Assembly: GCF_030813915.1 (NCBI RefSeq)
Contig: NZ_JAUSUJ010000005.1
Location: 124,001 to 188,000, forward strand
Source: Rhodoplanes tepidamans
GTDB taxonomy: Bacteria; Pseudomonadota; Alphaproteobacteria; Rhizobiales; Xanthobacteraceae
Direction of reading: 5' to 3'
Length of the DNA stretch: 64,000 nt
The notes beneath the pieces are model-generated. The model was not told where the DNA came from. It saw only the letters and a list, made by a program, of their open reading frames with translations, and did not search any database. This document shows, piece by piece, positions 46,231 through 55,399 of this stretch; position 1 is the first letter of the stretch, and each line of letters begins with the position of its first letter. A program made the position numbers and the translations under genes.

Positions 46231-47298
46231 ATGCATCGTACCGTCACGGCCGCGCTCGCGGCCGGTCTCGCCGTGCTGGCCGCGACGCCGGCCGCGTCCC
46301 AGGAGACGTTCCGGCTGCGCATCGCCTCGGGCCATCCGCCGGTGCAGACCTACGTCAACCTGATCAGCACCTTCTTCGTCCCCGAGGTGACCAAGCGGGT
46401 CGCCGAGCGGACCAAGCACAAGGTGCAGTTCGTCGAGGGCTACGGCGGCTCGATGGTGAAGGTGGCCGACACGCTCGAGGGCGTGCAGTCCGGCATCATC
46501 GACATCGGCGGCTACTGCTTCTGCTTCGAGCCCTCCAACCTGCCCCTGCACGCCTTCCAGGTGATGCTGCCGTTCGGCACCATGAGCCCGGTGGCGAGCG
46601 TCAAGCTCGCCCGGGAGGTCTACGACCAGGTGCCCTACCTGTCGAAGGTCCTCGAGGACAAGTACAAGCAGAAGCTGCTCGGCCTGATCGCCGACAACGG
46701 CTACAACCTCGGCACTACGTTCCCGTGGAAGACGGTCGCCGACATCAAGGGCCAGAAGATCGCCGGTGCCGGCCTGAACCTGAAGTGGCTGGAATACGCC
46801 GGCGCGACGCCGGTGCAGTCGTCGCTGCCGGAGGCCTACACGGCGATGCAGACCGGCGTCTACAACGGCTGGATCATGTTCCCGTCGGCATGGCTGCAGT
46901 TCAAGCTCTACGAGATCGGCAAGCACTATGCCGAGACCGGCTTCGGCGCCATCACCTGGCACGGCCTCACCATCAACACGGCGAGCTTCGCGAAGCTGCC
47001 CAAGGAGGTCCAGGACATCCTGGTCGAGGTCGGCCGCGAGTACGAGGCGAGGACCGGCACCGTCAACGAGGAGAACTATCCCAAGCAGCTCGAGGAGCTG
47101 CGCAAGGTCGGCGTCGACGTCCGCAAGGTTCCGGACGCGGTGCGCGAGGAGTGGGCGCGGTCGCTCGCCGAATGGCCGAAGCAGAAGGCCAAGGAGCTCG
47201 ACGCCCAGGGCCTGCCGGCCACTCAGGTGCTGGAGCTGACGCTCGCCGCAGCCGAGAAGCACGGCCACAAGTGGCCGGTGCGCTACGTCGTGAAGTGA
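46231..47298 (+). CDS. TRAP transporter substrate-binding protein (DctP family)
   Basis: 355 residues. The signal peptide (AALAAGLAVLAATPAASQ) is followed by RLRIASGHPPVQTY. The family's conserved block (WKTVADIKGQKIAGAGLNLK) and NTASFAKLPKEVQDIL are clear. It is periplasmic and binds an organic acid, passing it to the DctQM membrane proteins encoded next. It diverges from the redox operon across a 191-bp gap. The start at 46231 follows GGGAGGAG. A downstream UbiD decarboxylase suggests an aromatic or other unsaturated carboxylate ligand (inference). Confidence 0.9.
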   Translation: MHRTVTAALAAGLAVLAATPAASQETFRLRIASGHPPVQTYVNLISTFFVPEVTKRVAERTKHKVQFVEGYGGSMVKVADTLEGVQSGIIDIGGYCFCFEPSNLPLHAFQVMLPFGTMSPVASVKLAREVYDQVPYLSKVLEDKYKQKLLGLIADNGYNLGTTFPWKTVADIKGQKIAGAGLNLKWLEYAGATPVQSSLPEAYTAMQTGVYNGWIMFPSAWLQFKLYEIGKHYAETGFGAITWHGLTINTASFAKLPKEVQDILVEVGREYEARTGTVNEENYPKQLEELRKVGVDVRKVPDAVREEWARSLAEWPKQKAKELDAQGLPATQVLELTLAAAEKHGHKWPVRYVVK

Positions 47299-47360
47299 GC
47301 CGGGGCGGCGGCGGAGCGCATCCGCCGCCGCCCGCCTTCCAGCGCCCGGAGACGCCACCC

Positions 47361-47864
47361 GTGTTCGACCGCTTGACCACGCCCGTGGTCCATCTGCTGC
47401 TCGCCCTCGCCGCGCTGATCATCTTCGCGCTCGGCTTCCTGGTGGTCGCCGACGTGGTCGGCCGCGGCGTGTTCAACAGCCCGGTGAAGGGGACGCCGGA
47501 GCTGGTCTCGATGTCGATCGTCATCGTCTGCTTCCTGCTCGCCGCGCACGCCGTACAGAGCGGCGGCATGCTCAAGGCGGACGTGCTGGTCGGCGCCTTC
47601 GGGGCGCGCGGCCAGGCATTCTCCGAGCTCGTCTCCGGCGTGCTCGGCGTGCTGTTCTTCGGCCTGATCGTGTGGGGCGGCTTCGGGCCGGCCCTCAACG
47701 CCTTCGTGGTCGGGGAGTACGAGGGCGAAGGTGCGCTGCGCGTCCCCGCCTGGCCGGCCCGCTTCGTCGTGGTGATCGGCTCCGCGCTCGTCGTCCTCAT
47801 CTATCTCGCCAAGCTCGTACGGGCATTCCGCGCGCTGCTGAGCAAGACCCCGACCACCCCCTGA
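47361..47864 (+). CDS. TRAP transporter small permease (DctQ family)
   Basis: 167 residues, about four membrane helices: VVHLLLALAALIIFALGFLV, ELVSMSIVIVCFLLAAHAV, a third around LVSGVLGVLFFGLIVWGG, and VVVIGSALVVLIYLAKLV. The GTG start (VFDRLTTP) is preceded by GGAG. Only this start gives a normal DctQ length, since the frame is open far upstream through dctP. It forms the TRAP complex with the DctM gene that follows 33 bp later. Confidence 0.82.
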   Translation: MFDRLTTPVVHLLLALAALIIFALGFLVVADVVGRGVFNSPVKGTPELVSMSIVIVCFLLAAHAVQSGGMLKADVLVGAFGARGQAFSELVSGVLGVLFFGLIVWGGFGPALNAFVVGEYEGEGALRVPAWPARFVVVIGSALVVLIYLAKLVRAFRALLSKTPTTP

Positions 47865-47897
47865 GACGTCCGTCGTCCATCCCCGAGGATTTCGAGC

Positions 47898-49250
47898 GTG
47901 TTCGGCCACAGCGAGATGCTGATCGTCATCCTCGTGGTGCTGGCGCTGGTGTTCGCCGGCGTCCACATCGCCGTCGCACTCGGCATCACGGCGGCCTTCG
48001 GCATCTGGCTGATGCTGGGCGACGTCGACGTGGTCCGCACCTTCGTGGCCAACACGGCTTACGAGGCGCTGCGCGACTACGTCTTCGCCGTCATCCCGCT
48101 GTTCATGCTGATGGGCGACCTGCTGGCGAAATGCGGCGCGGCGCGCGACATCTACGCGCTCGGCCACCGCTTCAGCAAATGGCTGCCGGCCCAGCTCGCC
48201 GCCGCCACCATCGTGTCGAACGCGCTGTTCGGCTTCGTCACCGGAGTGAGCATCGCGGCGGCCGCCGCCTTCTCGCGCATCGCCTATCCGGAGATGAAGC
48301 GCTACGGCTACCGCCGCGACTTCGCGCTCGGCTGCGTCGCCGGCAGCGCCTGCCTCGGCATGCTGATCCCGCCCTCGGTGCTGATGATCGTCTGGGCGGT
48401 GCTGACCGAGGTGTCGATCGGCAAGCTGTTCCTGGCCGGCGTGATCCCCGGCTTCCTGGCCGCCGGCGGCATGATCCTCTACGTGGTGATCGCCGCGAAG
48501 CTGAATCCGGCCCTCGTCGGCGGGCCGTCGAAGGTGATGCCGCGTGCCGCCGGCGTCACCATAGGCGACCAGCCGACCGGCCTCCCCAGCGACGAGCCGC
48601 TCGGCCCGCTCCTGCGCAGCACCGGGCTCGTCGTCGCGCTGGTGATCGGGGTGCTGGCCGCCATCTGGCTCGGCCTGTGCACGCCGACCGAAGGGGCCGG
48701 GCTCGGCGCCGTCGGGGCACTGGTGCTGGCGATGATCAAGGGCATCCGGCCGCGCGAGATCCGCGACGTGGTGCTCGACGTCGGCCGCACCTCCGGGCCG
48801 CTGCTGCTCCTCCTGTTCTGCGCCCAGCTCTACTCGCGCGTGCTGTCGATGACCGGCTTCACCGAGGTGGCGAAGTCGTTCCTGCTCGCCACCGGGCTCG
48901 GCGCCTGGGGCATCCTGGTCGTCATGGTCGGCATCTGGCTGGTGCTCGGCTGCCTGATCGATTCGATCTCGATCATCCTGCTCACGGTGCCGATCTTCGC
49001 GCCGATCGCCGCGCATCTCGGCTTCGATCCGCTCGCCTTCGCCATCATCGGCATCCTCGCCATCGAGACCGGCCTGCTGACGCCGCCATTCGGCATCCTG
49101 GTGTTCACCGTGAAGGCCGCCGTGCCCGACAGGTCGGTCGAGCTCGCCGAGATTTTCCGGGGCGCCATCCCCTACTGGTTCGTACTGCTCGCCGTGGTCA
49201 TCGCGATCGCGCTGGTCCCGCAGCTCGCGACCTGGCTGCCGAGCCTGTGA
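47898..49250 (+). CDS. TRAP transporter large permease (DctM family)
   Basis: 450 residues, about 12 helices. It starts FGHSEMLIVILVVLALVFAG from a GTG codon. The conserved block ACLGMLIPPSVLMIVWAVL and the C-terminal ETGLLTPPFGILVFTVK are hallmarks of DctM. It is the sodium-coupled transport subunit. It is followed by a UbiD gene about 100 bp later. Confidence 0.92.
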   Translation: MFGHSEMLIVILVVLALVFAGVHIAVALGITAAFGIWLMLGDVDVVRTFVANTAYEALRDYVFAVIPLFMLMGDLLAKCGAARDIYALGHRFSKWLPAQLAAATIVSNALFGFVTGVSIAAAAAFSRIAYPEMKRYGYRRDFALGCVAGSACLGMLIPPSVLMIVWAVLTEVSIGKLFLAGVIPGFLAAGGMILYVVIAAKLNPALVGGPSKVMPRAAGVTIGDQPTGLPSDEPLGPLLRSTGLVVALVIGVLAAIWLGLCTPTEGAGLGAVGALVLAMIKGIRPREIRDVVLDVGRTSGPLLLLLFCAQLYSRVLSMTGFTEVAKSFLLATGLGAWGILVVMVGIWLVLGCLIDSISIILLTVPIFAPIAAHLGFDPLAFAIIGILAIETGLLTPPFGILVFTVKAAVPDRSVELAEIFRGAIPYWFVLLAVVIAIALVPQLATWLPSL

Positions 49251-49351
49251 CGGAGGTCCCGACGGACTTTGTATGACATCTGCCGGACGCGGCCCCGCGC
49301 TGCCCCGGCTTTGGGCGCGGCCTGCGCACGCTTTGGCCTTGCGGGCGCGCA

Positions 49352-50806
49352 GTGGCGGCGACATGCTGTTCGTCCCGCCTCGAACCTCCCCGCCGAAGGA
49401 GCCGCCCCCTGGCCCACCCCGATCTCGACCAGCAAGGCCTGCGCGGATTCCTGCGCATGGTCGACGCGCGCTTTCCCGGCGAGTTGCTGCGCATCCGCAC
49501 CCCGGTGCGGACCCGCCTCGACATCACGTCGGCCGTGTTCGAGCTGGAGAAGGCCGGCCGCGACCCGGTCGTCGTCTTCGAACAGGTCGAAGGCCACGCC
49601 ATGCCGGTGGTCACCAACACGACCGGCAACCGCCGCCTGCTCGCCGCCTGCCTCGACGTCGACGCCGCGGACCTGCCGACCGCCTTCCGCGAGCGCTGCC
49701 AGCGCTACGTCCCGTGCGAGGTGGTCGACCGGGCGCCCTGGCAGGAGGTGACGCTGGAGGGCGACGCCGTCGACCTGACGGCGCTGCCGATCCCGATTCA
49801 CTTCTCGGTCGACGCGGCGCCCTATGTCACGGCCGGTCAGATCGTCGCCCGCGATCCGGTGACCGGCGTCGACACCACCGGGTTCCACCGGCTGATGCTG
49901 AAGGGCCGCAACCGGCTCGGCGTGTCGCTGCACTCGCGCCGGCGCATGTGGGAGTTCCACCGCCGCGCCGAGGAGCGGGGCGAGCCGCTGCGGGTCGCGG
50001 TCACGCTCGGCGTCCATCCGCTCCACTACATGGGATCGATGGTCTACGCCTATCCGCCGGGCGTGCGGAAGTTCGAGATCATCGGCGGGCTGTTCGACGC
50101 ACCCTACCGCCTCGCCCGCTGCGGCAACGGGCTCGAGGTGCCGGCCGGGGCCGAGATCGTGCTGGAGGGCGAGATCCTTCCGGGCGTGCACGAGCCGGAA
50201 GGCCCGTTCAGCGAGTTCACGGGCTACGCCTCGTATCGCAGCACCCAGAACGTGCTGGAGGTGCGCCGCGTGCACATGCGCCGCGACGCCATGTTCCACT
50301 CGGTCGCCTCGGGCATGGCCAAGGACCACATCCTGGTGTCGTGCATCACCCGCGAGGGCGAGATCCTCAACACGCTCCGTCGCAACCTGCCGAACGTGCT
50401 GGCCGTTCACGTGCCGCACACCACCTGCGGCGCCTTCATGGCCTTCGTGAAGATGAGGAAGACCGCCCAGGGCGAGCCGCAGCAGGCCATCATGGCGGCG
50501 CTCGGCACCGAGTTCTACACCAAGTACGTGATCGTCGTGGACGAGGACGTCGACATCTTCGACATGAACGACGTGATGTGGGCGGTGGCGACGCGGGTGC
50601 GGGCCGAGCAGGACATCGTGATGGTGCCGGGCTGCAAGGGCGCGATCCTCGACCCGACCTCGGACCCCGACACCTTCACGCTGACCAAGATGGGCATCGA
50701 CGCCACCCGTCCGCTGGGCCGCGACTTCGCCGAGCGCCTCGTCATCTCGGACGAGCAGCGGGCGCGGGTGCGGGGGATCCTGGCCGAGGCCGGCGTGGCG
50801 ATGTGA
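49352..50806 (+). CDS. UbiD-family (de)carboxylase
   Basis: About 465-484 residues. Clear UbiD blocks are present: PVVVFEQVEG, FHRLMLKGRNRLGVSL, GEILPGVHEPEGPFSEFTGY (the E-x-P-x-E-F catalytic Glu region), and SVASGMAKDH. UbiD enzymes use prenylated FMN supplied by UbiX to (de)carboxylate aromatic or alpha,beta-unsaturated acids; no ubiX is in the window. The start is uncertain: GTG 49352, or a CTG at 49409 with AAGGAG upstream that would give LAHPDLDQQGL, or ATG 49457. Being third after a TRAP operon suggests metabolism of the imported acid. Confidence 0.86.
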   Translation: MAATCCSSRLEPPRRRSRPLAHPDLDQQGLRGFLRMVDARFPGELLRIRTPVRTRLDITSAVFELEKAGRDPVVVFEQVEGHAMPVVTNTTGNRRLLAACLDVDAADLPTAFRERCQRYVPCEVVDRAPWQEVTLEGDAVDLTALPIPIHFSVDAAPYVTAGQIVARDPVTGVDTTGFHRLMLKGRNRLGVSLHSRRRMWEFHRRAEERGEPLRVAVTLGVHPLHYMGSMVYAYPPGVRKFEIIGGLFDAPYRLARCGNGLEVPAGAEIVLEGEILPGVHEPEGPFSEFTGYASYRSTQNVLEVRRVHMRRDAMFHSVASGMAKDHILVSCITREGEILNTLRRNLPNVLAVHVPHTTCGAFMAFVKMRKTAQGEPQQAIMAALGTEFYTKYVIVVDEDVDIFDMNDVMWAVATRVRAEQDIVMVPGCKGAILDPTSDPDTFTLTKMGIDATRPLGRDFAERLVISDEQRARVRGILAEAGVAM

Positions 50807-50850
50807 AGCCGTGCTGATCGCCGCGCCGTGACGGATCGCGGCTCCAGGGG

Positions 50851-50874
50851 TCCCTCCCCCCTTATGGGGAGGGA
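50851..50874. terminator. Hairpin between convergent genes
   Basis: A perfect 9-bp inverted repeat (TCCCTCCCC and GGGGAGGGA) with a 6-nt loop sits between ubiD (+) and the small minus-strand gene. It may end transcription from both sides; no T-run is present. Confidence 0.45.
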
Positions 50875-50936
50875 CAGGGAGGGGCAGCGCCGTGCGCGGC
50901 GTGTCGACCGGACGGGCGCCGCCGACTCGAAAACGG

Positions 50937-51194
50937 TCAGCGTGCCGCGAGGCTGCGCAGGGTGCCGCGCCGGTCGGCGGCGAGCGCGGTGGCGGCGCGC
51001 TGGGCGGCGGCCGGGCTGGCGAAGCGCCGCTGGTCGAGCGGATAGAAGTCCGGCGCCGCGGCGATGAAGGTGTAGTCGTTGCCGCTGTCGCGAATCACGA
51101 TCCCGACCGTCGTGTCGTCGACCTCCACGGCGAAGGCGTGATGCGTCGTGTCGCTGCGCGATCGTGCGGAGGGTTCGCTCTGGACGAGGCTCAT
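50937..51194 (-). CDS. Small conserved-type hypothetical protein
   Basis: 85 residues, not assigned. The centre (HHAFAVEVDDTTVGIVIRDS and NDYTFIAAAPDFYPLDQRRF) looks like a small alpha/beta domain and is followed by Ala/Arg-rich helix (PAAAQRAATALAADRR). There is no signal peptide. It is convergent with ubiD. Confidence 0.6.
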   Translation of the reverse strand: MSLVQSEPSARSRSDTTHHAFAVEVDDTTVGIVIRDSGNDYTFIAAAPDFYPLDQRRFASPAAAQRAATALAADRRGTLRSLAAR

Positions 51195-51460
51195 CGTCGG
51201 TTCCTTGTCGTATCGGAGCCCACGAAGACGCTTCGTGGCGCTTTAGCGCTTGGTGACGCGGCGCAAGCTGCTCCATCAAATCCCGCGGCCGACCGTGCAC
51301 ATATCGTGCCTGTTTGTCGGCCAGACGACGATGACCCGAAGGCAGGCCCGAGACAAGCGGACGAATATTCTTGTTTTTGATTGTGTCGGAGGCGGAAATT
51401 TCAAGGTCGATCTTGACATCGATCAGGATCCCCAAATGACGGAAAAGCTTGTGATTCGAT

Positions 51461-52888
51461 TTACGCCGCAGCGGCCCGCGCCGCCGCCTTCACGGCCTGC
51501 AGGTCGGCCACGAAGGCACGATACTCGTCCGCCTGCCGGGCTGCCTCGGGCAGGCGCAGCAGGAACGACGGGTGCACGGTGACGAAGCCGGCACGGGCGC
51601 CGAATCGAGCCGGTCCCCGCTCGCGCAGCACCGAGACGGCTCGTCCGGCGAGCGCACCCGCCGCGGTGCCGCCGAGCGCCACCACGAGGCGGGGCGACAG
51701 CGCCGCGAGCTCGCGGTCGAGCCACCAGCGGCAGGCCCTCACCTCGCCCGGATCCGGCTTTCCGTGGATGCGGCGCCGGCCCCGCGGCTCGTACTTGAAG
51801 TGCTTGACGGCGTTGGTGAGATAGACGCCGCCGCGGTCGATCCCGGCCTCCGCCAGCGCGCGGTCGAACAGCTGGCCGGCCGGGCCGACGAAGGGCCGGC
51901 CGGAGAGGTCCTCCTGATCGCCCGGCTGCTCGTCGACGAACACGATCGCGGCGTCGCGCGGCCCTTCGCCGCACACGGCCTGGGTCGCCGGGCCGTGCAG
52001 CGGGCACCGCCGGCACGCCGCGACCTCGCCCCGCAGGGCCTCCAGCGGAGTCGCGGGCCCATCGGGACCGGGGCTCGCCCGGGCGGCGATCTTGTCGGCG
52101 AAGCCGGGCGGCACGTCCGGGGCACGGGCCTTCATCGCCGCGACTCGCCGGCCCGCGGTCGCGACCATGGCCGGAATCTCCCGCGTCTCCGGCATGTTGG
52201 CCCAGAAGTTCCGGGGCATCTCGCGGCGCATGGCGGCGAGCCGCAGGCGGGCCGGGTCGAAGGTCGTCCGATAGTAGGTGGTCCACAGCGCATCGAGCAC
52301 CGGGTCGTCCGCGTCGGCAGGCCTGGCGGCCGGCGGCCCGAACGCCAGCCGTCCCTCCGACCAGGCCGCCGTGCCGGCCGGGGTGGCGATCAGCCAGTCC
52401 ATGGCGGCGAAGCGATCGACGAAGAACGGCGCCGCCTGCTTCAGCACCCGGTGCTGCGGCTCGTACCAGGCGACGTGGACGGGGCGGCCGTCCACCTCGC
52501 GCGGCCGGAAGCGCAGGAAGGCGTGCATCTTGTGGATGTCGCGCCGCACCGCGCGGGCATAGTCCGACAGGCGTGCCACCACCGGATCGGCCGGATTGGC
52601 GACCACGTCGCGGGCTCCCGAGACGATCCGCCACAGCAGATCGTAGAGGAGATCGAAGCGATCGGCGGCGGAATGGCCGATCGCGTCGGCCAGGAGCGCC
52701 TGATAGGCGCGCGGCGCCGAAACGGCGGGCGCCGTTGCGTCCGTGTCGGGCAGCGGCGGGAACAGCGACGGCGCCGACTCCTCCGCGAAGGCGACATCGG
52801 CTGGCGCGAGCCGCAGGGCAAGGCAGCGCCGCGCCGCGGCCCGGAAGGCCGCCTCGTCCGCATCGCCCGGGAGCCGCACCGCGTACAT
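51461..52888 (-). CDS. DUF4130-UdgX fusion, uracil-DNA glycosylase family protein
   Basis: 475 residues. The N-terminal half is DUF4130 (YDLLWRIVSGARDVVANPAD, DIHKMHAFLRFR). The C-terminal half is UDG family with [4Fe-4S]-type cysteines (ACRRCPLHGPATQAVCGEG), motif A VDEQPGDQEDLSGRPFVGPA, and TVHPSFLLR. The RRRIHGKP segment matches the UdgX-specific loop (KRRIH), whose histidine forms a covalent bond with uracil DNA in the Mycobacterium smegmatis protein. The gene follows the radical SAM gene by 3 bp and shares its SOS box. Confidence 0.9.
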   Translation of the reverse strand: MYAVRLPGDADEAAFRAAARRCLALRLAPADVAFAEESAPSLFPPLPDTDATAPAVSAPRAYQALLADAIGHSAADRFDLLYDLLWRIVSGARDVVANPADPVVARLSDYARAVRRDIHKMHAFLRFRPREVDGRPVHVAWYEPQHRVLKQAAPFFVDRFAAMDWLIATPAGTAAWSEGRLAFGPPAARPADADDPVLDALWTTYYRTTFDPARLRLAAMRREMPRNFWANMPETREIPAMVATAGRRVAAMKARAPDVPPGFADKIAARASPGPDGPATPLEALRGEVAACRRCPLHGPATQAVCGEGPRDAAIVFVDEQPGDQEDLSGRPFVGPAGQLFDRALAEAGIDRGGVYLTNAVKHFKYEPRGRRRIHGKPDPGEVRACRWWLDRELAALSPRLVVALGGTAAGALAGRAVSVLRERGPARFGARAGFVTVHPSFLLRLPEAARQADEYRAFVADLQAVKAAARAAAA

Positions 52889-52891
52889 GGT

Positions 52892-54142
52892 TCAGAACAG
52901 CGAGAGCTGCACGGGCGCCGGCGCGAGCCTGCGGCGCAGATGGGCGTCGTCGAGCATGGCGGTCGGCCGCCAGTCGGCCGTGACGACGAAGGGCCGGGTC
53001 CGCTTCAGGCCGCCGGACAGCCGCGCCAGGTCGACGAGCCGCAGCGCGCCGCTGCGCCGCCGCGCCGCCAGGACGCGGTCGACGGCCCGCGGGCCGAGCC
53101 CCGGCACCCGCAGCAGCATCTCGCGCGGGGCCGTGTTGACGTCGACCGGGAAGCGGTCGCGATGCGCCAGCGCCCAGGCGAGCTTCGGGTCGATCGCCGT
53201 GTCCAGCATGCCGGACGGCGCGGCGGCGGCGAGATCCGGCAGCGCGAACCCGTAGAAGCGCATCAGCCAGTCGGCCTGATAGAGCCGGTGCTCGCGCAAC
53301 AGCGGGGTCGCCGCCTGCGGCAGCCCGGCGGAGGGATGGCCGGTCGGGCTGAACGCCGCGTAGTAGACGCGCCTGAGCCCGTAGGACGCATAGAGCGAAG
53401 TCGAGGCCGAGAGGACGGCCAGATCGTCCGCCCCGTCGGCGCCGACGATCATCTGGGTCGACTGCCCGGCCGGGGCGAAGCGCGGCGGCGGCGCCCGGCC
53501 GATGGTGCCGGACCCGCGCCGGCGGGCGTCGGCGGCGCCGTCGATCAGGCTGCGGGTCGTCGCCAGCCCCTTGCGGATCGAGGTCGCGTCCTTCTCGGGC
53601 GCGTAGGTCGCGAGCGACCGCTCGCTCGGCAGCTCGACGTTCAAGGACAGCCGATCGGCCCAGCGGCCGGCCTCGGCGACCAGCGCCTCGGCGGCGCCCG
53701 GGATGGTCTTGAGATGGATATAGCCGCGAAAGCCGTGCACGGTGCGCAGCGTCTTCGCCACCCGCACCAGCTCGGCCATGGTGTCGTCCTCGGACAGTGC
53801 GATGCCGGACGAGAGGAACAGGCCCTCGATGCAGTTGCGGCGGTAGAGATCGAGGGTGAGGCGCACCACCTCGTCGACCGAGAACTTCGCCCGCGCGACA
53901 TTGCTGGACCGCCGGCTGACGCAGTAGGCGCAGTCGTAGCGGCAGAAATTGGTGAGCAGGATCTTCAGCAGCGACACGCAGCGGCCGTCCGGCGTGTGGG
54001 CGTGACAGATGCCGGCTCCGGTGGTCGAGCCGAGCCCGCCGCGCCGCGAATCCCGCTTCGGCCCGCCCGACGACGCGCAGGAGGCGTCGTACTTGGCGGC
54101 GTCGGCGAGGATCTCGAGCTTCTGCACCAGGTCGAGCGGCAT
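52892..54142 (-). CDS. Putative DNA modification/repair radical SAM protein
   Basis: 416 residues. The radical SAM cluster motif is CRYDCAYC (Cys67, Cys71, Cys74). A C-terminal helix-hairpin-helix (DVNTAPREMLLRVPGLGPRA) suits DNA binding. The family (TIGR03916) nearly always occurs beside the DUF4130-UdgX gene, as here. The chemical reaction is not known. The MPLDLVQKL start is preferred over an upstream ATG at 54155 that reads in another frame. Confidence 0.9.
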   Translation of the reverse strand: MPLDLVQKLEILADAAKYDASCASSGGPKRDSRRGGLGSTTGAGICHAHTPDGRCVSLLKILLTNFCRYDCAYCVSRRSSNVARAKFSVDEVVRLTLDLYRRNCIEGLFLSSGIALSEDDTMAELVRVAKTLRTVHGFRGYIHLKTIPGAAEALVAEAGRWADRLSLNVELPSERSLATYAPEKDATSIRKGLATTRSLIDGAADARRRGSGTIGRAPPPRFAPAGQSTQMIVGADGADDLAVLSASTSLYASYGLRRVYYAAFSPTGHPSAGLPQAATPLLREHRLYQADWLMRFYGFALPDLAAAAPSGMLDTAIDPKLAWALAHRDRFPVDVNTAPREMLLRVPGLGPRAVDRVLAARRRSGALRLVDLARLSGGLKRTRPFVVTADWRPTAMLDDAHLRRRLAPAPVQLSLF

Positions 54143-54155
54143 GGCGGCACTTCAT

Positions 54156-54170
54156 GTTCTCTTTTTGTTC
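54156..54170. promoter_or_regulatory. LexA (SOS) box of the radical SAM / UdgX operon
   Basis: GTTCTCTTTTTGTTC is an exact GTTC-N7-GTTC, the alphaproteobacterial LexA operator (GAAC-N7-GAAC on the coding strand). It lies 13 bp before the start codon, directly downstream of a -10-like TATAAA (54171-54176, minus strand), so LexA would block transcription. Confidence 0.8.
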
Positions 54171-54243
54171 TTTATAGGGCGCGCCACCGCAGGCCGCAAG
54201 AGACGGGCGCGGCCCGCCGTCGGCGGAGCCGCGCCCGCTGTGC

Positions 54244-55251
54244 TCAGAACGCCGGCTTGATACCGGCCGCCTTGACGAGCGACACCGCCGCCTCGGCGTC
54301 CTGGCGGAAGAACCGGTCGAACTCGTCGACGGTCATCGCCATCGGCTCGACTCCGAGGGTGGCCAGCCGCTCCTTCACGGCGGGCACCTGCAGGGCCGCG
54401 GCGGTCTCGCGGTGCAGCCGGTCGACGATCGCGCGCTGCGTGCCGGCCGGCACGAACAGGCCGGAGTAGAACGGATAGACCGCCTCCGCCGGCAGCCCCG
54501 CCTCGACCAGGGTCGGCACGTCGGGCAGCACGGCCGAGCGCGCCTCGGCGCCGACCGCCAGGGCGACGAGCTGCCTGTCCCGGATCTGCGGCAGCGAGGT
54601 GGTGAAGAGCTGCACCGAGAAGTCGGAGCGGCCGGCGATCACGTCGGTGACGGCCTCGGCGGCGCCCTTGAACGGGATGTGCTGGGCCTTGAAGCCGCCG
54701 GCGACGCGCAGCCGCTCAGCCCCGAAATGCGAGGCCGAGCCGACCCCGGCGCTGGAGAAGTTCAGCCCCTCGGGCCTGGTCCGGCCGGCCGCGACCAGGT
54801 CCTGCAGCGTCTTGTACTTCGCCGGGCTGGCGACGATCACCAGCGGCTGCCGGCCGAACGGGATCACGGCCGCGAAGTCCTTGAAGGTGTCGTAGGGCAG
54901 CTTGGGATAGAGCGCGTGCGCGGTGCCGAGCGCCCCGAAGGCGAGGATCGTGTGGCCGTCTGCCGGCGCCTTGGCGACCGCATTGGCGCCGATGGTGCCG
55001 CCGGCGCCGGGGCGGTTCTCCACCACCACGGTCTGGCCGAGCTGGCGGCCGACCTGCTCCATCACGACCCGGGCCATGATGTCGCTGGCGCTGCCCGCGC
55101 CGGGCGGCACGATCACGGTGAGGGTGCGGGTCGGCCAGTCGGCGGACTGGGCGGCCGCATCTCGCGGCGCGGCGGAGCCGAGCGCGAGGGCGGCGACGAT
55201 GGCGGCGAACAGAACGGGTGCGCCCGGACGGGCGCGGCGCGGCGTGTCCAT
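54244..55251 (-). CDS. Tripartite tricarboxylate transporter substrate-binding protein (Bug/TctC family)
   Basis: 335 residues. A signal peptide ends near RDAAAQSADWPTRTLTV. Conserved Bug blocks are VVENRPGAGGTIGANAVAKA and the PDVPTLVEAGLP region. The start follows GGGGAGGACAC. Bug proteins bind carboxylates for TctAB permeases, which are absent here, so this is an orphan or signalling Bug. It is last in the acyl-CoA gene run. Confidence 0.9.
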   Translation of the reverse strand: MDTPRRARPGAPVLFAAIVAALALGSAAPRDAAAQSADWPTRTLTVIVPPGAGSASDIMARVVMEQVGRQLGQTVVVENRPGAGGTIGANAVAKAPADGHTILAFGALGTAHALYPKLPYDTFKDFAAVIPFGRQPLVIVASPAKYKTLQDLVAAGRTRPEGLNFSSAGVGSASHFGAERLRVAGGFKAQHIPFKGAAEAVTDVIAGRSDFSVQLFTTSLPQIRDRQLVALAVGAEARSAVLPDVPTLVEAGLPAEAVYPFYSGLFVPAGTQRAIVDRLHRETAAALQVPAVKERLATLGVEPMAMTVDEFDRFFRQDAEAAVSLVKAAGIKPAF

Positions 55252-55399
55252 GTGTCCTCCCCAGGACGATCGTTTGTCGGCGCGGCGTTCTCGCCGCGCT
55301 TCGGCACACCAGCCTAGCGTGACGGCAGCGCGATGCGCCACCGTCCGCACGGCCTCGGGGGAGGCGCGCTCGCGCGCGGGACCCGGTCGATCCGGGCCG

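Noticed and set aside
51250-51582. Plus-strand frame upstream of the UdgX gene end
   Set aside because: Mostly antisense to the UdgX 3' end and lacking domain features, although the region is AT-richer than average.
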